This document shows positions 57,890 through 64,000 of a DNA stretch of 64,000 nucleotides, piece by piece; the stretch's first letter is position 1, and every line of letters starts with the position of its first letter. The DNA comes from Firm-04 sp045596625 (GTDB lineage: Bacteria > Bacillota > Clostridia > Oscillospirales > Ruminococcaceae). A program made the position numbers and the translations under genes. Under the pieces are notes generated by a model. That model had not been told where the DNA came from. It saw nothing but the letters and a program-made list of their open reading frames with translations, and did not search any database. The DNA lies in the NCBI GenBank assembly GCA_045596625.1, contig JAZOCU010000009.1, forward strand, positions 14,620 through 78,619. The letters run 5' to 3'.

Positions 57890-59836
57890 ATGGAACGCTC
57901 GTCAAATATCGTTGGAATTTGTATTGCTCGGCTGCATGAATCTGCGTCAACACTGATCAAATCCCTTTGCAGCGATCTCAAGGCTGTGGGTATGCGCAGT
58001 CTGGTGTTTCAAGGGTTTTCTGATTTTAATGATCACGATGATTTTGACATAGGAGAACGGGCACTGTTTCGATTCATCCCATATCAAAAGCTCTCCGCAT
58101 TGATCTTGTTTACGGAATCCATCAAGGATCAGTCTTTGCTGGAATCTATCGTACAGCAGGCCAAAAAGTATGAAACACCGGTCATTACTGTAGAAAATCC
58201 TATGAATGACTGTTTCTGTCTTGCCTACGATATGCTGACACCGCTTCGCAACATCGTTGATCATATCTTCGATCATCATGGCTGCAAGCGTGTGGCTTTT
58301 ATGTCCGGATTCAAAGACCACGATATCTCCGATGCCCGTCTGAATATTTACCGCGAGGCACTGGAACACCGCGGCATTCCTTATGATGAAGCCTTAGTGC
58401 AATACGGCGAATTCTGGGAGACTCCCACAGTTGCCGCACTGGACGCCTTACTGAAAAGCAATCAGGGAAAACCGCCCATCGAAGCCATTATCTGCGCTAA
58501 CGACGCCATGGCTATGACCGTGATACTGGAATTGAAAAAGTTGGGCATCCATGTGCCGGATGATATACTGGTCACAGGCTTTGACGGCATCATCTCCGAG
58601 CACTTCTTTTCTCCTCGGCTGACCACAGCATCCTGTGACAACGCCACCATCAGCGGTACGCTGGTGGAACTGCTCTGCCGGCTTAAGACACAGCCTGATC
58701 TGAAGCCTTACAGCGTTACCATACCTTACCAGCCGATCATTGCGCAATCCTGCGGCTGCCACCCCGTGGAAAATCCCGATGCCTCCGAAATGCTCATTGA
58801 TCTGAGCCGTGAGCTGAACAGCCTGCGTTTTTTCCATCGGCAGGTACATAACGGTACTATTCTCCTGCTCAACGAACAGCGTGCACCCGAACAGCTCGCT
58901 GATGCTGTACGAAGCACTAACTGGGGTATTTGCTGGTATCAAACCAGTCTGGTATTGTTCCGCAACACGTTGGAAGGTCTCGGTCTCTATCCCGATCAGG
59001 TCGAATGCGGTAAAAACGCCTATGAGTTCTGCCGTTGGACCAACGAAGCCTTTACGCCATCCATGCAGCCTTTTTCTTCCAAAGAACTGCTGCCTGATCT
59101 GGATATCGCTTATCAGCATTCCCCCTCTCAGGCACTTCTTGTCACAGCACTTCATGTACAAAGCACAGTGCTGGGATATTTTGTGATCGGCTTTGAGCCA
59201 CCAGGAGACTCCTATCAGCACCATACGCTGGATTACGGCAGACTGCTGGATTATCAGATGTCGCTTGCCCATTCTCTCAGCACATTGATCCAGCGCCGCT
59301 CCCTGTTGGCTGTCAACGCAGAGCTGGAACGGCTCTATGTACGTGATTCCATGACAGGGCTCTTTAATCGCCGCGGTTTCTTTCAGCGCCTGAATTATTA
59401 CCTCTCTCAGTCTGAGTCCGAAAAATATCTGTTCATTGCCGCCATCGACATGGATGGCCTGAAATACATCAATGATACCTTTGGCCACAGTGAAGGCGAT
59501 CTCGCCATCATCGCACTTGCCGATCTCATTACTGATCTGGCACCACCCAACAGTGCAGTAGCTCGCTTCGGCGGTGATGAATTTATGATCGCTGCAGTAC
59601 TCGCGCCCGGCGATATAGCCGATGCACAGTGCTTCCCCATGCGTATGGAGCAAGGAATCGATGAAATCAACCGCAAATCCGAAAAGCCCTATTGTGTTGC
59701 AGCAAGCTGTGGCATCGAACTGACGCTCTATACCGATACGACCGATATTGATTCGCTGATCCGATCTGCCGACGATAAGCTCTATGTGGATAAGGCTCAG
59801 CATAAATGTCTCAGAAAAGCACGCAGAAAGCCTTGA
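57890..59836 (+). CDS. Diguanylate cyclase with LacI-type sugar-sensor domain
   Basis: 648 residues, no HTH, signal peptide or membrane segment. Residues 1-300 match the periplasmic-binding-like ligand domain of LacI regulators (IVGICIARLHESASTLIKSL, IICANDAMAMTVILELKKLG, VPDDILVTGFDGI). Residues about 300-470 look GAF-like. The GGDEF domain (about 480-640) has the DSMTGLFNRRGFFQRL start and intact ARFGGDEF, so it should make c-di-GMP from GTP. The RxxD inhibitory site before GGDEF is absent (PPNS). The missing HTH implies that sugar-type ligands modulate cyclase activity directly in the cytoplasm. AAAGGAGAGG precedes ATG 57890. The downstream AlkD-like gene may overlap its end. Confidence 0.9.
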   Translation: MERSSNIVGICIARLHESASTLIKSLCSDLKAVGMRSLVFQGFSDFNDHDDFDIGERALFRFIPYQKLSALILFTESIKDQSLLESIVQQAKKYETPVITVENPMNDCFCLAYDMLTPLRNIVDHIFDHHGCKRVAFMSGFKDHDISDARLNIYREALEHRGIPYDEALVQYGEFWETPTVAALDALLKSNQGKPPIEAIICANDAMAMTVILELKKLGIHVPDDILVTGFDGIISEHFFSPRLTTASCDNATISGTLVELLCRLKTQPDLKPYSVTIPYQPIIAQSCGCHPVENPDASEMLIDLSRELNSLRFFHRQVHNGTILLLNEQRAPEQLADAVRSTNWGICWYQTSLVLFRNTLEGLGLYPDQVECGKNAYEFCRWTNEAFTPSMQPFSSKELLPDLDIAYQHSPSQALLVTALHVQSTVLGYFVIGFEPPGDSYQHHTLDYGRLLDYQMSLAHSLSTLIQRRSLLAVNAELERLYVRDSMTGLFNRRGFFQRLNYYLSQSESEKYLFIAAIDMDGLKYINDTFGHSEGDLAIIALADLITDLAPPNSAVARFGGDEFMIAAVLAPGDIADAQCFPMRMEQGIDEINRKSEKPYCVAASCGIELTLYTDTTDIDSLIRSADDKLYVDKAQHKCLRKARRKP

Positions 59837-59841
59837 AGCAT

Positions 59842-60522
59842 ATGGATATCACAAACACTCTGATCTCGTTGCAAAACGATGAGCATCAACGGTTTATGTC
59901 AGCTCTGATCCCCAATATCCCAAAGGAATCCGTGCTTGGCATCAAAACGCCCGCATTACGTAATCTTGCAAAGTCTCTGCGGAACACGCCGGATGCCGAA
60001 CACTTCCTCTGTCAATTGCCTCATCGCTATTTCGAGGAAAACCAATTGCATGATTTCTTATTGGAACACATACAGGACTTTTCTGCTGCACTTTCCCTTG
60101 TAAATGCATTTCTGCCCTATGTGGACAACTGGGCAACCTGCGATTCCCTTTCTCCGAAGTGCTTCCGAAAACACCATGATGCTTTGCTCAAACAGATTCC
60201 CATGTGGCTCCAAAGCGACCACACCTACACCATCCGATTCGGCATCAAATGTCTTATGAACGAATTTCTCGATGGCGATTTTTCGGCTGATTTTCTTGAT
60301 ATGGTCAGTGCGATCCGTTCCGATGAATACTATGTTAATATGATGCAGGCGTGGTATTTCGCCACGGCTCTTGCCAAACAATATGACGCAGCGCTCCCCT
60401 ATCTGACAGCCAACCGACTGTCCATATGGGTGCACAACAAGACCATTCAAAAAGCCATTGAAAGCAATCGAATTCCTGCAGCACACAAGGCGTTCCTGCG
60501 CGGCTGCAGACGAAGCGGATAA
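59842..60522 (+). CDS. AlkD-like DNA alkylation repair protein
   Basis: 226 residues, an all-helical HEAT-like protein of the DNA_alkylation family: IPNIPKESVLGIKTPALRNL, LPHRYFEENQLHDFLLEH, FLPYVDNWATCDSL and WYFATALAKQYD. AlkD excises bulky or cationic N3/N7-alkyl purines without base flipping. I prefer ATG 59842 by comparison with family N-termini; ATG 59806, inside the GGDEF gene, is also possible. Either way it is coupled to the upstream gene. Confidence 0.87.
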   Translation: MDITNTLISLQNDEHQRFMSALIPNIPKESVLGIKTPALRNLAKSLRNTPDAEHFLCQLPHRYFEENQLHDFLLEHIQDFSAALSLVNAFLPYVDNWATCDSLSPKCFRKHHDALLKQIPMWLQSDHTYTIRFGIKCLMNEFLDGDFSADFLDMVSAIRSDEYYVNMMQAWYFATALAKQYDAALPYLTANRLSIWVHNKTIQKAIESNRIPAAHKAFLRGCRRSG

Positions 60523-60527
60523 ACCAC

Positions 60528-60566
60528 AAAACGTGCCGTCTCCCCAAGAGGAAACGGCACGTTTTT
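60528..60566. terminator. Terminator between the AlkD-like gene and prfC
   Basis: An 11-bp stem, AAACGTGCCGT / ACGGCACGTTT, is followed by TTTAC; A-run on the opposite side. Confidence 0.84.
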
Positions 60567-60581
60567 TACTCTGATATCGGA

Positions 60582-62168
60582 TCATCCCTTGCTGAAATCC
60601 AACAGCTCCAGACCTTCATTGCGCTCCAATGCCCAGCGAATATTCCATTCACTGGTAAACAGCAGCAAATACTGATCCTTGAAATCCTGTACAAGCTTTG
60701 TATCGCCGCTGATCGTCAGCCGCGACGGATTCTCAACTTTACCGGAAATCCAGCGAATATACTGATAACCAAGATTTTCACGAATGATCTCAGTGTTGTA
60801 TTCTGTACGCATGCGATGCTCAAAGACCTCGAATTGCAATACACCGACCACACCGACGATCACTTCCTCCATACCGCTTTCCGGCTCATGGAAAATCTGG
60901 ATCGCACCTTCCTGGGCAATCTGCATGACACCCTTTACAAATTGCTTGCGCTTCATGGTATCCTTATGACGGATCCGTGCAAAATGCTCCGGTGCAAACG
61001 TCGGTATTCCTTCAAAACAAAGCTTTTTTCCCGGTGCACAAATCGTATCACCAATGGAAAACAGGCCGGGATCAAATACACCAATGATATCGCCTGCATA
61101 CGCTTCGTCGATGACCTCTCGATTCTCTGCCATCATCATTTGTGGCTGAGAAAGCCGCATTTTTTTATCACCCTGTACATGATATACTTCCATATCACGA
61201 TCAAATCTTCCGGAACAGATCCGCAGAAATGTTACACGGTCACGATGCGCTTTGTTCATATTAGCCTGGATCTTGAATACAAATGCGGAAAATGACGCAT
61301 CAAACGGAGATACCTCTCCTTCAGCAGTCTTTCGTGCCAAAGGAGGCGGTGTCAGCTCAAGAAAACGCTTCAAAAACGGCTCGACACCAAAATTTGTCAA
61401 CGCCGAACCGAAAAATACCGGTGAAAGCTTACCAGACTGAATCGCCTCAAGATCAAATTCCTCCGATGCACCGTCTAAAAGCTCAATATCCTCAGCAAGC
61501 TGTGCGTGATTATACTTGCCGATCAGCGCCGCCAAATTAGGATCATCCGGTGTAACCTCAGTCTGCGATACGGTATGCTGTCCGCTGTCTCCCTCAAATG
61601 AGAGAATATGACGGGTCTCCAGATCAAACACACCGCGGAATTCCTTTCCGCAACCAATCGGCCAGTTGACGGCATAGGTACGGATTCCAAGCTCCTGTTC
61701 GATCTGCTCAAGCAAATCAAATGGATTACGTGCCTCTCGATCCATCTTATTTATAAAGGTAAAAATCGGAATGTTCCGCATCACACAAACCTTGAACAGT
61801 TTTCTGGTCTGATTTTCAACACCTTTTGATGCATCGATCACCATGATTGCCGCATCCGCCGCCATTAAAGTACGATACGTATCCTCAGAAAAATCCTGGT
61901 GACCGGGCGTATCCAGAATATTGATGCAGAATCCGTTGTAATTGAACTGCATAACAGAAGATGTTACGGAAATTCCACGCTGTTTCTCAATTTCCATCCA
62001 GTCAGATACCGCATGACGCGAGTTCTTTTTTCCTTTGACAGAACCTGCCAGTGCAATTGCTCCACCGTAAAGGAGCAGCTTTTCTGTCAGTGTAGTCTTA
62101 CCGGCATCAGGGTGCGAAATGATTGCGAAAGTTCGCCGGCGACCGATTTCTTCCTGAATATTCGACAA
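60582..62168 (-). CDS. prfC: Peptide chain release factor 3
   Basis: 528 residues. GTPase that recycles RF1/RF2 from the ribosome. G1 SHPDAGKTTLTEKLL, QRGISVTSSVMQF, G3 DTPGHQDFSEDTYRTL and G4 INKMDREARNP are all intact. VVGVLQFEVFEHRM is typical for RF3. The start is TTG 62168, with GGAGG 8 nt upstream. It is monocistronic. Confidence 0.95.
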   Translation of the reverse strand: MSNIQEEIGRRRTFAIISHPDAGKTTLTEKLLLYGGAIALAGSVKGKKNSRHAVSDWMEIEKQRGISVTSSVMQFNYNGFCINILDTPGHQDFSEDTYRTLMAADAAIMVIDASKGVENQTRKLFKVCVMRNIPIFTFINKMDREARNPFDLLEQIEQELGIRTYAVNWPIGCGKEFRGVFDLETRHILSFEGDSGQHTVSQTEVTPDDPNLAALIGKYNHAQLAEDIELLDGASEEFDLEAIQSGKLSPVFFGSALTNFGVEPFLKRFLELTPPPLARKTAEGEVSPFDASFSAFVFKIQANMNKAHRDRVTFLRICSGRFDRDMEVYHVQGDKKMRLSQPQMMMAENREVIDEAYAGDIIGVFDPGLFSIGDTICAPGKKLCFEGIPTFAPEHFARIRHKDTMKRKQFVKGVMQIAQEGAIQIFHEPESGMEEVIVGVVGVLQFEVFEHRMRTEYNTEIIRENLGYQYIRWISGKVENPSRLTISGDTKLVQDFKDQYLLLFTSEWNIRWALERNEGLELLDFSKG

Positions 62169-62691
62169 AAATATCCCTCCAAAATGTCAGAATACAGCAA
62201 TTGGCATGTTGAAAAATACGCATTCACGCCAAATCGCAGAAAACGATACTATTATACCATGTTTACTTAGGAAATGCAACTACTTTTTTCCATTGTTTGA
62301 ATATGGGACTTTTTGTAAGTTGTCGTGCGCAGCATCAGAATATTTGAGAAATCGGCATGTAACTTCTTTGGAGAATCCTGCTGTGTTTGTTGCACTATTT
62401 TGATTTTCTGTTGATCTCAAAAATGATATCCCCTGATTCTATCGGATTCCCTACCATTAATTATGGTCACCAAGGCAATCTTGATCCATTACGGAATGTT
62501 GTCCCGATTCATCATAAAGATAATACAAAAAGTCATTGATTTTTTTGCAGGATTCAGTTAAGATATAGATAGCATAATGTGATGGTGGAATGGTGAGGGG
62601 ATGTTCCGCAGTCACAGCGTGGCTTTTGTAATAAAGCCCCTGCCACAATGCTATCTTTAGCATATCCAGAAAAACATGGAGGAGTATGAAC
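62169..62691. other. Intergenic region: prfC promoter and leader of the ScaC-like gene
   Basis: No gene seen. prfC promoter on the minus strand: -35 TTGCAT (62274-62279), 17 nt, -10 TATAAT (62251-62256). The right part should carry the ScaC-like promoter, but I see only weak -10 candidates (ATAGCATAATG near 62568-62578). A structured leader lies at 62596-62646. Confidence 0.65.
62596..62646 (+). promoter_or_regulatory. Possible structured leader of the ScaC-like gene
   Basis: GGCTTT (62621-62626) pairs with AAAGCC (62633-62638). Overlapping options are GTGGC (62619-62623) with GCCAC (62642-62646), and AGGGG (62596-62600) with CCCCT (62637-62641). The three cannot all form together. Confidence 0.35.
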
Positions 62692-63510
62692 ATGAAAAGA
62701 ATGAAGTTGGTTTCCTGCCTGATGGCTATGACCATCTCTGCAATGGCACTTTGCTCTGCAGTTAGTGCTGCAGACGGCACTGTACAGGTTAATGTAGGTA
62801 ACGACACTCAGGCTGCCGGCGCTGATTTCTCTGTTGACGTTTCCCTGGCTGGCGTTCCCAGCGGTGGTTTGACCACAATCGACCTCGCAATCGATTATGA
62901 TGCTTCCATCATTAGCATTAGTGATGTTAAGCTTGGCACTGTTGCTAACACCGGTGCTGCTTCCTCTGAGGGTGAGCTGGGTGATACCCTGTTCACTTGG
63001 AATGATACCGGCGATCAGATTGCTCTGGTTTGGGCTACCGGCGTTACCGATACTTCCAAATGGATCAAGTCCAATGGTGTTTTCGTTACCATTACCGGTA
63101 CTATCAACAGCAATGCAGCTGCTGGTTCTTCCAGCCCTCTGAACGTTACCGCTGTTGATCGTGAGACTTATCCGAACTCCGGCGCTAACATGAGCGATAT
63201 CGTGATCTCTGCTGTTGGCGAGTCTTCTACCGCTACTTATGACTGCAAGGCTACCAACGGTTCCGTTACCGTTGCCGGCGGCACTGCAGATTGCCTGTGG
63301 GGCGATGTTAACTGTGATGGCGTTGTTAAGATCGATGACGTTGTTCTTCTGAACCGTTATGTTGCTGAAGATACCAGCATCAACGTTACTGCACAGGGCG
63401 TTCTCAATGCTGACTGCGCTTACACCGGTAAGGTGGATGCAGATGATTCCACTGCTATTCTGAAGTATCTGGCTGGTCTTCTGACTATGAACCAGCTCGG
63501 CCCGCAGTAA
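62692..63510 (+). CDS. scaC: Cellulosomal adaptor scaffoldin, one cohesin plus one dockerin (ScaC-like)
   Basis: 272 residues. Signal peptide (1-26), a single cohesin (about 30-190: VQVNVGNDTQAAGADFSVDV, TTIDLAIDYDASIISISDV, TNGSVTV at the end), then a C-terminal dockerin (204-270: GDVNCDGVVKIDDVVLLNRY, then a divergent second loop DCAYTGKVDADD) and LGPQ at the end. This is exactly the ScaC layout of R. flavefaciens: the dockerin plugs into a larger scaffoldin and the cohesin recruits proteins with a different dockerin, changing the complex's composition. ATG 62692 is 9 nt after GGAGG; ATG 62686 is too close. In R. flavefaciens scaC lies in the sca cluster; here the downstream neighbour is glyA. 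Confidence 0.92.
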   Translation: MKRMKLVSCLMAMTISAMALCSAVSAADGTVQVNVGNDTQAAGADFSVDVSLAGVPSGGLTTIDLAIDYDASIISISDVKLGTVANTGAASSEGELGDTLFTWNDTGDQIALVWATGVTDTSKWIKSNGVFVTITGTINSNAAAGSSSPLNVTAVDRETYPNSGANMSDIVISAVGESSTATYDCKATNGSVTVAGGTADCLWGDVNCDGVVKIDDVVLLNRYVAEDTSINVTAQGVLNADCAYTGKVDADDSTAILKYLAGLLTMNQLGPQ

Positions 63511-63538
63511 TCATTACACTCCATTAATATGTTTCTTA

Positions 63539-63577
63539 ACGATCCGCATTGTTTTGATAATGCGGATCGTTTTTTTC
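63539..63577 (+). terminator. Terminator after the ScaC-like gene
   Basis: A 12-bp stem (ACGATCCGCATT / AATGCGGATCGT) is followed by TTTTTT. Confidence 0.9.
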
Positions 63578-63607
63578 GTTCTCACAATAAAAAACTGCAA
63601 ATAGGTC

Positions 63608-63636
63608 TTGCAATCGACAGAAATCTGTGGTATAAT
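63608..63636 (+). promoter_or_regulatory. Promoter of glyA
   Basis: -35 TTGCAA (63608-63613), 17-nt spacer, -10 TATAAT (63631-63636). Confidence 0.8.
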
Positions 63637-63692
63637 ATTATGTGCTGACTTGATGTCCGCTCGATTATAAAAACCGGAAAGGATGAACCTGG

Positions 63693-64000
63693 ATGTTTAA
63701 TTCATTGATTGATACTATCGGCTATGTGACAGGTGTTGACGCTGAAGTCGGTGCTGCTATGCAGTCCGAGCTTGCTCGTCAAAGACGTAATCTTGAGCTG
63801 ATCGCCAGCGAAAATATCGTCTCCCCTGCTGTCATGGCTGCTATGGGCTCTGTGCTCACAAATAAGTATGCTGAGGGCTATTCCGCAAAGCGCTACTATG
63901 GTGGCTGCGAATGCGTTGATATCGTTGAAGATCTTGCTGTTGAGCGCGCGAAAAAGCTGTTCGGTTGCAAATATGCTAATGTACAGCCTCACTCCGGCTC
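63693..64000 (+). CDS. glyA: Serine hydroxymethyltransferase, N-terminal part (runs off the window)
   Basis: The first 102 codons of a PLP enzyme that interconverts serine and glycine while charging tetrahydrofolate. RRNLELIASENIVSPAVM, LTNKYAEGYSAKRYYGGCE and ANVQPHSGS are diagnostic SHMT blocks. ATG 63693 follows GGAAAGG. It has its own promoter, separated from the ScaC-like gene by a strong terminator. Confidence 0.95.
   Translation, partial: MFNSLIDTIGYVTGVDAEVGAAMQSELARQRRNLELIASENIVSPAVMAAMGSVLTNKYAEGYSAKRYYGGCECVDIVEDLAVERAKKLFGCKYANVQPHSG

Noticed and set aside
58448..59803. 451-residue minus-strand frame opposite the GGDEF gene
   Set aside because: No motif, no ribosome site; the plus strand has intact LacI-like and GGDEF domains.
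1..64000. tRNA or rRNA genes, IS elements, prophage, toxin-antitoxin or restriction genes
   Set aside because: Looked for and not seen; no transposase, integrase or phage-like genes and no tRNA-like cloverleaf was noticed by eye.

Overview
The window looks like chromosomal DNA of a cellulosome-forming Ruminococcus (Oscillospiraceae, Bacillota), close to R. flavefaciens or R. champanellensis. The main reason is the set of cellulosome parts: a one-cohesin/one-dockerin adaptor of the ScaC type (62692-63510), a secreted GH9 cellulase with a Thr-rich linker and dockerin (14806-16962), and a secreted leucine-rich-repeat protein that also ends in a dockerin (1834-5262). Strong SigA-type promoters (TTGACA-17-TATAAT), frequent TTG/GTG starts, the strict-anaerobe ribonucleotide reductase NrdD/NrdG and Firmicutes genes (RNase Y, IreB, SpoIIIE-type translocase, TepA, CwlD-like amidase) agree. 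I see no rRNA, tRNA, IS element, prophage or CRISPR array; this is mostly core genome with a few accessory genes.

Layout. 1-1200 (minus): a coiled-coil protein, signal peptidase I and the start of a membrane-anchored His/Cys-rich surface protein. 1200-1830: an untranslated stretch with a forward terminator, perhaps a small RNA. 1834-6247: the dockerin-LRR protein and a CwlD-like amidase. 6310-10552 (minus): nrdG-nrdD-trxB, one operon behind a consensus promoter and two NrdR boxes; NrdD carries a fused thioredoxin-like domain. 10781-13763: polA-rimI. 13819-16962 (minus): a metallophosphoesterase and the GH9 cellulase, whose promoter is abutted by a 13-bp-arm palindrome. 17296-20533: lepA, a zinc-ribbon membrane protein and hemW. 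20672-24677 (minus): GH31 alpha-xylosidase, a small PH-like protein and an FkbM methyltransferase. 24990-25763: coaX.

25836-37979 (minus) is one long run of genes: tepA, uppP, ftsK/spoIIIE, a membrane protein, a YgiQ-type radical SAM protein, a ComEC-like metallo-hydrolase with a DUF3006 partner, a BaiN-like flavoprotein, a methyltransferase, cmk, plsC and a VanY-like protein that has lost key residues. 38313-41856: an unusual Pro/Ala-rich protein with 81-bp tandem repeats, a CPBP protease and an orphan protein. 41918-43248 (minus): vitamin B6 uptake and phosphorylation. 43659-48669: an ABC transporter with a large ectodomain, then two AraC-type paralogues with the same operator-like motif in both promoters. 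48749-49502 (minus): thiT under a TPP riboswitch. 49572-64000: SPFH/NfeD pair, DUF1540, ireB, hemolysin III, an O-antigen-ligase-like protein, RNase Y, a PflX-like radical SAM protein, a sugar-sensor/GGDEF fusion, an AlkD-like protein, prfC, the ScaC-like adaptor and the start of glyA.

How the parts fit: the secreted dockerin proteins and the ScaC-like adaptor belong to an extracellular plant-fibre-degrading complex; the cytoplasmic GH31 enzyme would finish imported xyloglucan oligosaccharides; the AraC pair and the LacI-like/GGDEF protein are candidate sugar-responsive regulators. No new defence or mobile system is evident. The least explained items are the Pro-rich repeat protein, the dockerin-LRR protein, the NrdD-thioredoxin fusion, the AraC twin operators and the GH9 promoter palindrome.
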